Below, piece by piece: positions 52,778 to 61,130 of a stretch of DNA of 64,000 nucleotides (position 1 is the first letter of the stretch; each line of letters begins with the position of its first letter). Position numbers and translations under genes: made by a program. Origin of the DNA: Bosea vaviloviae (lineage in GTDB: Bacteria; Pseudomonadota; Alphaproteobacteria; Rhizobiales; Beijerinckiaceae); contig NZ_CP017147.1 of assembly GCF_001741865.1 (NCBI RefSeq), positions 248,001 to 312,000 on the forward strand. The letters are read 5' to 3'. The notes beneath the pieces were generated by a model. That model ran no database searches, had not been told where the DNA came from, and saw only the letters and a program-made list of their open reading frames with translations.

Positions 52778-52953
52778 CGCGCCAAGCTAGCCGCGTCGCG
52801 GCAGGACCGTAAGTGGTGCCGGCCTTCGTCACTGACATCTGCTGGCGGGAGCCTGCCAGGTACCGGACCTGAAACATCGGCGGGAGAATGGCGTTGCCTA
52901 TGTCGAACCGCGACAGCGTGGCGACGGGAGCCAGGAATCGGGAGCCAGAAATC

Positions 52954-53511
52954 ATGAAGCGTCACGCGAAGCGGGACTATCCGCTGATGGATATCCGCCG
53001 CCATCTCGAGACAGGGCCGATCGTGCTGGTCAGCTCGGCCTGGCGGGGCAAGACCAATATCATGACCATGGGTTGGCACATGATGCTGCAATTCACCCCC
53101 GCCTTGTTCGGCGGCTATATCTGGACCGGCAATCACAGCTACGAGATGATCCGCCAGTCCCGGCAATGTGTCATCAACGTCCCGACGGTCGATCTGATCG
53201 ACACCATCGTCGCGATCGGCAACAGCTCCGGCAGCGAGATCGACAAGTTCAAGGAGTTCGATCTGAGCGCCGGCCAGGCCGAAAGGGTCAAGGCGCCGCT
53301 GATCGACGAGTGTTATGCCAGTTTCGAATGCGAGCTCGCCGACGATACGCTCGTGCCGGACAAGGGGCTGTTCATCTGGCAAGTGGTGAAGGCCCATGTC
53401 GCGCCCTCGCCCAAGAACCCGAAGACGGTGCATTATCGCGGCGACGGCGAGTTCATGGTCGCCGGTCCTTCGCTCAGCCGGCGCGGCAGCTTCAAGCCGG
53501 AAATGCTCTGA
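52954..53511 (+). CDS. Flavin reductase-like (FMN-binding) protein
   Basis: The 185-residue protein has the flavin-reductase domain: 'GPIVLVSSAWRGKTNIMTMG', 'CVINVPTVDLIDTI' and 'SFECELADDTLV'. It binds FMN and could reduce flavin for a partner or act on its own. ATG 52954 has GGAG at a good distance; the frame upstream (from 52888) is unconserved. Neighbours do not reveal a partner monooxygenase. Confidence 0.85.
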   Translation: MKRHAKRDYPLMDIRRHLETGPIVLVSSAWRGKTNIMTMGWHMMLQFTPALFGGYIWTGNHSYEMIRQSRQCVINVPTVDLIDTIVAIGNSSGSEIDKFKEFDLSAGQAERVKAPLIDECYASFECELADDTLVPDKGLFIWQVVKAHVAPSPKNPKTVHYRGDGEFMVAGPSLSRRGSFKPEML

Positions 53512-53532
53512 ACCTCCGGCGCGATCCCGGGC

Positions 53533-53805
53533 TCAACCCGCCAGGACGATCGCCAGCGCCTCGCATGTCAGCTCGCTCATCGCCATCTGCGCCTTGAATG
53601 CCCTCGTCTTTGCGCCGGGGTTCATCACCAGGATCACCGTCTCGGTGCCCGGGCAGGCCGGGTCGGCGCAGAGGATTTCGTTGACCGCGATCACAGCGTC
53701 CTCGGGCAGGCCGAGCAGGTCGCGGACATCGGCCTTGATCCGCGTTGCGGCCTCAGAAGCCACGGCCTTGTCCGCAGCGCCTTTCCCGAACAGGCCAAAG
53801 CGCAT
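53533..53805 (-). CDS. Conserved 90-residue protein of the CobW-WD40 set
   Basis: The 90-residue protein contains 'ADVRDLLGLPEDAVIAVNEI', 'LCADPACPGTETVILVMNPG' and 'KAQMAMSELTCEALAI'. Three Cys, two of them in the C-x4-C pattern of 'LCADPAC', could bind metal. I do not recognise a family. It is 9 bp after the WD40 gene and seems to be the third gene of the cobW-WD40 transcript, so a zinc-related role is possible but inferred from place only. Confidence 0.7.
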   Translation of the reverse strand: MRFGLFGKGAADKAVASEAATRIKADVRDLLGLPEDAVIAVNEILCADPACPGTETVILVMNPGAKTRAFKAQMAMSELTCEALAIVLAG

Positions 53806-53814
53806 CCCGGCCCC

Positions 53815-54825
53815 TCAGCCGGCCGGCAAGGTGAGCACGCCGGCCACACCATCCTCGGTCCCGAAGGCCAGGCGCTTGCCGAGCTTGTCCCAGGCGAAGG
53901 CGGTGACGCCGCTGGCCTTGATCGCGGGCCGCACCAGGAGCTCGGAGGCGTCGGTCAAGCGGATCATCAGGATGCAGCCATCGTCATAGCCGACGGCCAG
54001 CACCAGCGCCTTGGGATGGAAGGCCACGCGCGTGACCTTGGCGTGGCGCGCGCCACATTCGCGCGGCGCCTTGCCGGTCGGCCCCTCCCCCTGGAACGGC
54101 CAGACGATTGCGGCGTCCGCACCCGATGAGGCGAGCCAGAGCCCGTCATGCGACCAGGACAAGGAACGCGGCTTGGCCGGGTAGCCGGTCATGCGCATAT
54201 GCGTCGGCTTGTCGCCCAGCCGCCAGCCATGCAGCGCGTTCTCCTGCATCGAGGAGACGACGAAGCGGCCATCGGGCGACCAGATCACATCGAGATGCGA
54301 GCCCTTCCACTCCAGGAATTCGGGCTTGGCCTCGGTGTTGGGATACCACAGCGAGACACCGTTCATCTGGGCGACGGCGAGACGATAGCCCTTCGGCGCG
54401 AAGACCAGCCCCTGCGGCGTCGTAACGAAATCGAGCGATTTGACCCGGCCCTTGTCGTCGCGGGAATGCACGGTCTTGCCGGTGTTCCAGGCGAGGCTGC
54501 CGCTGCCCGACAGCGTCACCGCATCGATCCAGCGGCGCTTGGGGTCGCGCGCGATCTCGGTGGGTTCGCCCTCGGCTCCGGTCGCGACGACGCGCCCGTC
54601 ATCACCGCCGGTGATCAGTCGTTCGCCGTCCGTGCAGGCGCTGAGAATGCCGCCGGCATGAGGCTCGACGCTCTCGGCCTCGCCATCGCGCCAGCGCAGC
54701 ACGCGCCCGTCGGCAAGCGCGAGCGCCAGCGCCGATTTGAGCCAATGGGCCGCGACGACATGCGCCCCGGCCTCAATGGGGACGACATGTTCGCGCAGCG
54801 AAACGGGTTTGGTGATCGTATCCAT
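53815..54825 (-). CDS. WD40 repeat protein
   Basis: The 336-residue protein has about six to seven degenerate WD40 blades, e.g. 'VAAHWLKSALALALADGRVL', 'HLDVIWSPDGRFVVSSMQEN', 'SHDGLWLASSGADAAIVWPF' and 'FHPKALVLAVGYDDGCILMI'. Such propellers act as protein docking platforms. No signal peptide or enzyme domain is seen, so it is probably cytoplasmic. It lies between cobW and the 90-residue gene, in the same direction as the znu operon. Confidence 0.85.
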   Translation of the reverse strand: MDTITKPVSLREHVVPIEAGAHVVAAHWLKSALALALADGRVLRWRDGEAESVEPHAGGILSACTDGERLITGGDDGRVVATGAEGEPTEIARDPKRRWIDAVTLSGSGSLAWNTGKTVHSRDDKGRVKSLDFVTTPQGLVFAPKGYRLAVAQMNGVSLWYPNTEAKPEFLEWKGSHLDVIWSPDGRFVVSSMQENALHGWRLGDKPTHMRMTGYPAKPRSLSWSHDGLWLASSGADAAIVWPFQGEGPTGKAPRECGARHAKVTRVAFHPKALVLAVGYDDGCILMIRLTDASELLVRPAIKASGVTAFAWDKLGKRLAFGTEDGVAGVLTLPAG

Positions 54826-54929
54826 GGGGCCGGTCTAGCAAACTATTCGGAACGGGGCGACGCGTCATTCTCGGGTGGCGCATCGCGCCGAACCGAGAAT
54901 CTCGGGACGAGAAGGTGCTGGTTTCCGAG

Positions 54930-54952
54930 ATGGTCGGGTCAAGCCCGACCAT
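54930..54952. repeat. Short family C palindrome
   Basis: ATGGTCGGG / CCCGACCAT, a perfect 9-bp stem with a 5-nt loop (54930-54952). It repeats the end of the 51373-51465 element. It lies between WD40 and cobW, close to the cobW stop. Confidence 0.75.
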
Positions 54953-54961
54953 GACGAGAAC

Positions 54962-55924
54962 TCACGCCGCGCAGGCCAAAAATCCCTTGCGCAATTCGCT
55001 CTCGTCGAGATCGCGCCCGATGAAGACGAGGCGGGAATTGCGCGTCTCATCCGCCTTCCAATCGCGCTGCAGATCGCCATCGAGGATCATATGGACGCCC
55101 TGGAAGACGAAGCGGCGCGGCTCGTCCTTGAAGGCGAGAATGCCCTTGGAGCGCAGGATGTTGGGCCCTTGCGCCTGGCTGATATCGTTGATCCAGGGCA
55201 TGAACTTGTCGGGGTCGACATCGCCGGGGATCGTGAACGACATCGAACGCACCTCGTCGGAATGATGATGATGGTGTCCGGATTCGAGAAAATCCGGCTC
55301 GATGTCGAGGATGCGGTCGAGATCGAAAGCGTTGCGGTCGAGCAACTGGTCGATCGGCAGGTCGCAGCGCGTCGTCTTGTGCAGCTTGGCGTAGGGGTTG
55401 ATGGCGCGGATCGCGGCCTCGACCTCGGCCAGTTCCTCGGCCGAGACGAGATCGACCTTGTTGATGATGATGACGTCGGCGAAGGCGATCTGGTTCTTCG
55501 CCTCGGGCGCATCCTTCAGCCGTTCGGTCAGCCATTTGGCGTCCGTCACGGTGACGACGGCGTCGAGCTTGGTCGCATCGCCGACATCCTGGTCGACGAA
55601 GAAGGTTTGCGCCACCGGGGCCGGATCAGCCAGGCCCGTGGTCTCGACGATGATCGCGTCGAACTTGCCCTTGCGCTTCATCAGGCCGTCGAGGATGCGG
55701 ATCAGATCACCGCGCACGGTGCAGCAGATGCAGCCATTGTTCATCTCGAAGACTTCCTCATCGGCGCCGACGACGAGGTCGCCATCGATGCCGGTCTCGC
55801 CGAACTCGTTGACGATCACGGCGAATTTCTTGCCGTGGTCCTCGGTGAGGATGCGGTTGAGGAGCGTGGTCTTGCCGGCGCCCAGATAGCCTGTGAGCAC
55901 CGTGACGGGGATTTTCTCGGACAT
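54962..55924 (-). CDS. CobW/ZNG1-type GTPase, probable zinc metallochaperone
   Basis: The 320-residue protein has a G1 loop 'TGYLGAGKTTL' (about residues 11-21), the metal-binding 'CICC' at 65-68, and the NKVD guanine motif ('IIINKVDLVS'). A His-rich stretch (HHHHH) lies before the C-terminal CobW_C domain. Proteins of this group deliver zinc to client enzymes under limitation. I used ATG 55924; the longer frame includes a repeat. The nearby znu operon supports zinc rather than cobalt. Confidence 0.9.
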   Translation of the reverse strand: MSEKIPVTVLTGYLGAGKTTLLNRILTEDHGKKFAVIVNEFGETGIDGDLVVGADEEVFEMNNGCICCTVRGDLIRILDGLMKRKGKFDAIIVETTGLADPAPVAQTFFVDQDVGDATKLDAVVTVTDAKWLTERLKDAPEAKNQIAFADVIIINKVDLVSAEELAEVEAAIRAINPYAKLHKTTRCDLPIDQLLDRNAFDLDRILDIEPDFLESGHHHHHSDEVRSMSFTIPGDVDPDKFMPWINDISQAQGPNILRSKGILAFKDEPRRFVFQGVHMILDGDLQRDWKADETRNSRLVFIGRDLDESELRKGFLACAA

Positions 55925-55992
55925 GGGTTCGACCTGGTTATTGAACGGACAAAGCCGGAGCGCTCGATATCCGCCCCGGCCCTGGAAAGCTT

Positions 55993-56103
55993 CAGCCCTC
56001 ATCCCGGGGAGCGATCCGTAAGGATCGCGTCTCGAAGGATGCTCCAGCACGCTTTGAACCATCCTTCGAGACGCCGCTTCGCGGGTCCTCGGGATGAGGG
56101 CTG
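55993..56103. repeat. Nested palindrome between cobW and znuA
   Basis: Outer arms 55993-56010 and 56086-56103 pair at about 17 of 18 positions ('CAGCCCTCATCCCGG..'). Inner arms 'GTCTCGAAGGAT' and 'ATCCTTCGAGAC' (56029-56040, 56061-56072) are perfect. It occupies the 5' gap of cobW, so any cobW promoter must lie beside or within it. Confidence 0.8.
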
Positions 56104-56120
56104 GAGATGAGGACCGACGC

Positions 56121-57065
56121 TCAGGCCGGACCGGCGCCGAGCGCCTTCTCGAACTGGCTTATATTGTGTTTCATCATCGCGATGTAAGTCCCGGCCGGGC
56201 CGGAGGCTTCCGAAAGCGCATCCGAATAGACCCGGCCGCCGATCTTGGCGCCGCTCTCCCTGGCGATCTGCTCGATCAGGCGCGGATTGGTGACGTTTTC
56301 GAGGAAGACCGCCGGAATCTTCTCGGCCTTCACCTGCCGGATGATGCGCCCGACATCCTTGGCCGAAGCCTCGGCCTCGGTCGAGACGCCCTGGGGTGCG
56401 ATGAAATCGATGCCATAGGCCTTGATGAAATAGCCGAAGGCGTCATGCGAGGTGATCGCCTTGCGCCGGTCGGCCGGAATGCGCGCCACCGCAGCCTTGA
56501 TCTCCCCGTCCAGCGCATCGAGCTTGGCGAGATAGGCCGTCGCATTGGCCTCATAGACCGCTTTTCCCGCCGGGTCGGCCACGCTCAGCGCGTCGCGGAT
56601 ATTGGCGATGTAGACCTTGGCGTTGGTGACATTCTGCCAGGCATGGGGGTCCTCCCGGCCGGCATGATCGTGACCATGGGCGTCCTTCTTGCCGGGCTCC
56701 TCCGCGGCGGGCAGCGCCTGCGGCGTGATGCCCGTCGTCGCGACCGCGACCGTGCCCTTGGCGGCGGAGGATTTGATCAGGCGCGTCATCCAGCCCTCGA
56801 ATTTGAAGCCGTTGACGACGATCAGCTTGGCGCCGGCCATGCTCTTGGCGTCGGCGGGCGTCGGCGAATAGACATGGGCATCGCCATTGGGCCCGACCAG
56901 CGTCGTCACCGAGACGCGCTCGGCCCCGATCTCCCTTACGAAATCGCCCAGGATCGAGAAGCTCGCGACGACGGGGAGCTTCTCCTGCGCCAAAGCCGCC
57001 AGCGGTGCGGCAGCGAGGATCAATCCGGCGGCAAGGCCCGCGACGAGTTCGCGACGATTCGGCAT
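56121..57065 (-). CDS. znuA: Zinc ABC transporter substrate-binding protein ZnuA
   Basis: ZnuA captures Zn2+ in the periplasm. The 314-residue protein has a signal peptide (about 1-26, ending 'PLAALAQ'). The metal-ligand His is in 'GDAHVYSPTP'. The flexible His/Asp loop 'DAHGHDHAGREDPHAW' is typical of zinc (not manganese) binders. Later ligands are in 'SHDAFGYF' and 'VFLENV'. Start at ATG 57065. It is downstream of znuB by 37 bp, with a Zur-like box in that gap. Confidence 0.93.
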   Translation of the reverse strand: MPNRRELVAGLAAGLILAAAPLAALAQEKLPVVASFSILGDFVREIGAERVSVTTLVGPNGDAHVYSPTPADAKSMAGAKLIVVNGFKFEGWMTRLIKSSAAKGTVAVATTGITPQALPAAEEPGKKDAHGHDHAGREDPHAWQNVTNAKVYIANIRDALSVADPAGKAVYEANATAYLAKLDALDGEIKAAVARIPADRRKAITSHDAFGYFIKAYGIDFIAPQGVSTEAEASAKDVGRIIRQVKAEKIPAVFLENVTNPRLIEQIARESGAKIGGRVYSDALSEASGPAGTYIAMMKHNISQFEKALGAGPA

Positions 57066-57082
57066 GGCTTCTCTCCAGTCAT

Positions 57083-57105
57083 ATTGAAACACTATAACAT
57101 AACTA
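57083..57105 (-). promoter_or_regulatory. Candidate Zur box before znuA
   Basis: In the gene direction the sequence reads GTTATGTTATAGTGTTTC with flanking AT, resembling the alphaproteobacterial Zur consensus with TGTTATA at its core. It overlaps the stop codon of znuB. It could give znuA its own zinc-repressed promoter. Confidence 0.5.
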
Positions 57106-57984
57106 GCGCTGGAGATGGGGTCGAGGCAAGAGCCGCCGCGCAAGGCCGCCCTGCGAGCCGATCAGGAGCGAACCGAGATAGAGCGTCCCGGCGGCGAGGA
57201 TGATGGCGGGGCCGGCGGGGAGATTGCTGCCCGCCGCATAGGAGACGACGAGCCCGGCATAGCCCGAGGCCATGCCGAAGCCCGAGGCGAGCAGGATCAG
57301 CCGCGTGATGTCGGCGGTCCAGAACCGCGCGGCGGCTGCCGGCAGCATCATCATCCCGACCGCGAGCAAGGTGCCCAGCGCATGGAAGCCGGCGACGAGG
57401 TTCAGCACCACGAGCGCGAGAAAAGTCAGATGGACCCAGCCGCCGGAACGGCTGACCGAGCGCAGGAAACCGGGATCGACGCATTCCATCACCAGCGGGC
57501 GATAAAGCGCCGCCAGCAGCAGCAGCGTCAGCGTCGTCACACCAGCCAGCAGGACGAGCACGTCGTCATCCAGCGCCAGCACATTGCCGAACAGCACATG
57601 GAAGAGATCGATCGCCGAACCGCGCAGCGAGACGATGGTGACGCCGAGCGCGAGCGAAATCAGATAGAAGGCCGCAAGCGACGCATCCTCCTTCATCACC
57701 GTCACCCGCGCCACCGCGCCGGCCGCCAGCGCGACCGCAAAGCCCGCGACGAGGCCGCCAAGCGTCATCGCCGAGAGCGAGAAGCCGGCGACGAGATAGC
57801 CGATCGCAGCACCGGGCAGGATGGCGTGCGCCATGGCGTCGCCGGTCAAGCTCATCCGCCGCAGCATCAGGAAGACCCCGATCGGCGCGGCAGCGACCGA
57901 GAGCGCAAAGATCCCGACCAGCGCACGGCGCATGAAGTCGAACTCGGCGAAGGGGCCGATGAAAAGGTCGTAGAATTGCGTCAT
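57103..57984 (-). CDS. znuB: Zinc ABC transporter permease ZnuB
   Basis: The 293-residue protein has about eight membrane segments ('ALVGIFALSVAAAPIGVFLM', 'LLAALYRPLVMECVDPGFL', 'HALGTLLAVGMMMLPAAAA') and the ZnuB family Gly/Pro loops. It is the inner-membrane channel for zinc import, paired with ZnuC. It starts 15 bp after znuC ends and is followed by znuA. Confidence 0.93.
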   Translation of the reverse strand: MTQFYDLFIGPFAEFDFMRRALVGIFALSVAAAPIGVFLMLRRMSLTGDAMAHAILPGAAIGYLVAGFSLSAMTLGGLVAGFAVALAAGAVARVTVMKEDASLAAFYLISLALGVTIVSLRGSAIDLFHVLFGNVLALDDDVLVLLAGVTTLTLLLLAALYRPLVMECVDPGFLRSVSRSGGWVHLTFLALVVLNLVAGFHALGTLLAVGMMMLPAAAARFWTADITRLILLASGFGMASGYAGLVVSYAAGSNLPAGPAIILAAGTLYLGSLLIGSQGGLARRLLPRPHLQR

Positions 57985-57999
57985 GGCTGGTGTGCCCGA

Positions 58000-58755
58000 T
58001 CAGGCGGCGTCGCGCTCGCAAGGGGCGGCATGGCTGTCGAAGGCCTCGACCATCTGGCGCGCCTTCAGCAGATTGGCAGGAGTCAGCACCTCGGCAGTGG
58101 CGCCCCAGGCAACGGTCTCGCGTGCCAGCAGCAGCGTCTGCGGAAAGGCGCGGCGGACCGTCTCGATATCATGCAACACCGCGACGACGGTGCGGCTCTC
58201 ACCATGCCAACGCTGCACCAGAGCGAGCAGGTCTGAGGTGGTGCGTGCATCGATCGCGGTGAAAGGCTCGTCGAGCAGGATGATGTCGGCGTCCTGCAGC
58301 AAGAGCCTGGCGAACAGCACGCGCTGCATCTGCCCGCCGGAGAGATTGCTGATCGGTCGGCGCTCGAAGCCGGTGAGACCGACGGCCGCGATCGCCTGCT
58401 CGATCCTGGCTTTCGCGCCAAAGCCGATGCGGCCGAAAATACCCGCCGAGCCCCACAAGCCCATCGCCACGAGATCATAGACATGGATCGGGAAGGAGCG
58501 GTCGAGATCGGCCGATTGCGGCAGATAAGCAAGCCGCTTGCCCTTGGCCAGCGTCAGCCCGCCATCGAGCGGCGCAAGCGCGCCGGCGATGCCCTTGAGC
58601 AGCGTCGACTTGCCGGCGCCATTGGGACCCACAATCGCCGTCAGGCTGCCCTGGGCGATCTCGCCGCAAAGATGATGCACCGCCGGATGGCGGTCATAGC
58701 CGAGCGTCAGATCGTCGAGGCGGATAGCGGGCACGGGCGCAAACACTCTCTTCAC
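58000..58755 (-). CDS. znuC: Zinc ABC transporter ATPase ZnuC
   Basis: The 251-residue protein has Walker A 'GPNGAGKSTLLKG' (about 43-55), signature 'NLSGGQMQRVLFARLL' and Walker B 'IILLDEPFTAID'. The GTG start at 58755 overlaps the stop of the small membrane protein gene by 4 bp. Together with ZnuB and ZnuA it makes a full zinc importer. Confidence 0.93.
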   Translation of the reverse strand: MKRVFAPVPAIRLDDLTLGYDRHPAVHHLCGEIAQGSLTAIVGPNGAGKSTLLKGIAGALAPLDGGLTLAKGKRLAYLPQSADLDRSFPIHVYDLVAMGLWGSAGIFGRIGFGAKARIEQAIAAVGLTGFERRPISNLSGGQMQRVLFARLLLQDADIILLDEPFTAIDARTTSDLLALVQRWHGESRTVVAVLHDIETVRRAFPQTLLLARETVAWGATAEVLTPANLLKARQMVEAFDSHAAPCERDAA

Positions 58756-58898
58756 ATGATCACGGCGAGCGTCGCCGCCCAGACCAGCACGATCACTGCG
58801 ACAGCCAGGCCAAGCCGGGCCGCAGCCGACAGGCGCAGCAGCGACCAGCCCGGATCCTCCGAAACGGCGCGACGGGCATGGCTGTGCGACTGGCTCAT
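58752..58898 (-). CDS. 48-residue membrane protein heading the znu operon
   Basis: The 48-residue product begins 'MSQSHSHARRAVSEDPGWSL', where His5 and His7 could bind metal, and ends with one membrane helix ('LGLAVAVIVLVWAATLAVIM', about 29-48). Its stop overlaps znuC's start by 4 bp, so it is translationally coupled. ATG 58898 has no SD and lies 2 bp from a Zur-like box; leaderless translation, or a TTG start at 58934, are possible. I know no family. Confidence 0.6.
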   Translation of the reverse strand: MSQSHSHARRAVSEDPGWSLLRLSAAARLGLAVAVIVLVWAATLAVIM

Positions 58899-58900
58899 AT

Positions 58901-58919
58901 GAGATGATATAATGTTACG
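58901..58919 (-). promoter_or_regulatory. Candidate Zur box before the znu operon
   Basis: In gene direction the site reads TCGTAACATTATATCATCTC, with the TAACAT/ATGTTA half-sites of alphaproteobacterial Zur sites. It ends 2 bp before the ATG of the small protein. It is placed so that bound Zur would block both promoter and start. Confidence 0.55.
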
Positions 58920-58965
58920 AACTACAGCGAGCAAGCGGAGTCTGTGGATGGTCCCGTTGCTCCAC

Positions 58966-59080
58966 CGTCATGCTCGCCCTTGTGGCGAGCATCCACGTCC
59001 TGCCCCCCGCCCTCGAAAGGGAAGACGTGGATGGTCGGGACAAGTGTTTGTTCTTGAGAGATAGCCGACCGCCATGACGG
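58966..59080. repeat. Family C palindrome, copy 2 (interrupted)
   Basis: CCGTCATGCTCGCCC pairs with the outer 'GACGTGGATGGTCGGGACAA' and 'CCATGACGG' blocks; the last arm is interrupted by about 18 nt (TTTGTTCTTGAGAGATAG) compared with 51373-51465. It lies in the 308-bp gap between the znu operon's 5' end and the opg terminator. No gene is seen there. Confidence 0.75.
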
Positions 59081-59094
59081 CAAAGTCAGGCCAA

Positions 59095-59165
59095 AGCATT
59101 TTCGAGCGAAGTGGACACCGGTTCGCGTGAAGAAAATGCAATAAAACAAAATGTTAGAGCATTTC
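59095..59165. repeat. Dispersed intergenic repeat, family B, copy 3
   Basis: AGCATTTTCGAGCGAAGTGG then ACCGGTTCGCGTGAAGAAAA, matching 1607-1696 and 29252-29342 over the first 60 bp. It lies directly before the opg terminator. Confidence 0.85.
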
Positions 59166-59196
59166 CGCAATTCGGAGAAATGCGGAAATGCTCTAA
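59154..59196 (-). terminator. Terminator-like palindrome after the glucan gene
   Basis: TTAGAGCATTTCCGCA (59154-59169) and TGCGGAAATGCTCTAA (59181-59196) form a perfect 16-bp stem. It follows the opg stop by 10 bp in transcription direction and probably ends that message. Confidence 0.7.
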
Positions 59197-59206
59197 ATCG
59201 CCTCCA

Positions 59207-60889
59207 TCAGAACGGCAGGTACTGGTAGAGCCAGGTCTCGGTCAGCACCTTGTCGCCGCCGCGCATGAAGCAGCGCATCTCGACCGGCTCATTGCCCTCG
59301 ACCGTGAGGTCGAACTGCGCCCGCCAATGGCCGGGCACATCGTCGGGCACGGCCTCGGCGAAGACATAGGAGAACGTCCCGCGCGAAGCCGAAAGCACGA
59401 CCTCGGGCTTGACGCCGAAGGGGATCGTCTCCAGCGCCGGCCCCAGGAACTCGACCATGAACTTGCGCACGCCCCTGGGCCGGACCGTGCCGGGCTGGCC
59501 GCCATTGCCGAGCCGTGTCGCCACGACCCGCCCGAGCGCCGGCGGGAAGGGCTCGTCGGCGAGCCAGTGCAGCTTGTAGCGGAACTCGAAGGAGGCGCCC
59601 GCCCTGGCCGGGGCGGAGGGCACCCACATGGCGACGATGTTGTCGTGGATCTCGTCGTCGGTCGGGATCTCGATCAATTGGACCGCGCCCTTGCCCCAGT
59701 CGCCCTGCGTCTCGACCCAGAGGCTCGGCCGGCGCTCATAGAACACGCCGTCGAGATAATGGCCGACCTCGCGGTCGCGCTGCAGCAGGCCGAAACCGCG
59801 CGGATTCTCGTCCATGAAGGCCGAGGCCGTGGTCCGGCGGGGGTTGTTGAGCGGCCGCCAGGCGCGTTCGCCCGCGCCGGTCCAGAGTGCGAGCCCATCG
59901 GAATCATGCACTTCGGGCCGCCAGTCGACGGCGGTCGATTTGGCCGTCTCGGAGTACCAGTACATCGAGGTCAGCGGCGAAATGCACAGGCGCTCGATAT
60001 CCTTGCGCAGATAGAGCGCCTTCTCGACCTCCATGGTGACGCCCTTGCCGCGATGCATGCGGAAGCGATAGGCGCCCGCCACGCTGGGGCCGGAGAGCAG
60101 GGCATAGACCACGACATATTCAGCGCCGGGCTGAGGCGTCTCGAGCCAGACATGGGTGAAGTCGGGGAACTCCTCCGGCTTGCCGGCCACCGCCGGATCG
60201 ATCGCCAGCCCGCGCGCCGAGAGGCCGTATTGGTAGAGCTCGCCGATGGCGCGGAAATAGGATGCGCCCAGGAAGGCGACCCAGTCGTTCTTCTGCCAGT
60301 CGAGCTTCTCGCCCTTGCGGCCGGGATGGCCCGAGCGGCTTTCCTGGAAGCGGAAACCGGCGAAGCCGGCTCCCGTCGGCAATTCGCGCGCCGGGGAATC
60401 CGCCGGCATCTCGAAATAGCTCTCGTCATAGACGATCTCGCGCGCCTGGCCGGCGTCGAGGACATGCATGCGCACCGGCTTCTGGAAGTAGCGGCCGAGA
60501 TGGAAGAAGGTCACCGGCCAGGGCGACGGGCCATTCGCCCACAGCGCCATCTCCGGCTTGAACTTGATCTTGCCATGCGCGTCATAGTCGATCCGCTCCA
60601 GCACATCGGCTCGCGGTGACGGCGGGGCCTGATAGGGCCGGGATGCGAGATCGCGTGCCCGCGCCTTCAGCCCTTCGAAGCCGAACGCCTCCGCCACGCC
60701 GAGTTTCAGGCCCTGCTGCGCCAGCGCGGCTGGCGAAAAGCCGAGCGCAGCCAGCGTCGCGGTGGCGCTCGCCCCGGCAAGCAAGGTCCGGCGGTCGAGG
60801 GCGGGCGCAAGGGAAGGCCTTGCTGAGGAGCAATCCTGCATGTCTGGCGAGGCTCTCTGGCTGTGCAATGGCAAGGCTGGCGATGGCAT
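59207..60889 (-). CDS. Periplasmic glucan biosynthesis protein (OpgD/MdoG family)
   Basis: The 560-residue protein has a Tat-type signal ('LDRRTLLAGASATATLAALG', about residues 31-50, RR at 33-34). The MdoG domain follows, with 'FKPEMALWANGPSPWPVTFF', 'DYDAHGKIKF' and the C-terminal Ig-like part 'EMRCFMRGGDKVLTETWLY'. Such proteins trim or branch osmoregulated periplasmic glucans; the Tat signal favours OpgD. Start ATG 60889; ATG 60841 would still keep the signal. No opgH is near. Confidence 0.88.
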   Translation of the reverse strand: MPSPALPLHSQRASPDMQDCSSARPSLAPALDRRTLLAGASATATLAALGFSPAALAQQGLKLGVAEAFGFEGLKARARDLASRPYQAPPSPRADVLERIDYDAHGKIKFKPEMALWANGPSPWPVTFFHLGRYFQKPVRMHVLDAGQAREIVYDESYFEMPADSPARELPTGAGFAGFRFQESRSGHPGRKGEKLDWQKNDWVAFLGASYFRAIGELYQYGLSARGLAIDPAVAGKPEEFPDFTHVWLETPQPGAEYVVVYALLSGPSVAGAYRFRMHRGKGVTMEVEKALYLRKDIERLCISPLTSMYWYSETAKSTAVDWRPEVHDSDGLALWTGAGERAWRPLNNPRRTTASAFMDENPRGFGLLQRDREVGHYLDGVFYERRPSLWVETQGDWGKGAVQLIEIPTDDEIHDNIVAMWVPSAPARAGASFEFRYKLHWLADEPFPPALGRVVATRLGNGGQPGTVRPRGVRKFMVEFLGPALETIPFGVKPEVVLSASRGTFSYVFAEAVPDDVPGHWRAQFDLTVEGNEPVEMRCFMRGGDKVLTETWLYQYLPF

Positions 60890-61130
60890 GGGCTGTCCGG
60901 GCTAACCTGTCCCGGAGGCCAGAGCAACCGAGGAGAGGCAACTGGCGAGAAGGGGACAGCTGGAAAGGGGAAGGCCATTTCAATGCATGCCAAAAATGGC
61001 GAAAGCATCACGGAATGCCGACAAAAGTAGAAAGGCCCTGTGTTCCTTTGGCTTTCCTTTTGCGTTCGGCCTGACCTACAAAAGGATAAGCACGGCTGGC
61101 AAGGCCGGAAAAAAACGTCTGGGAGGACAC

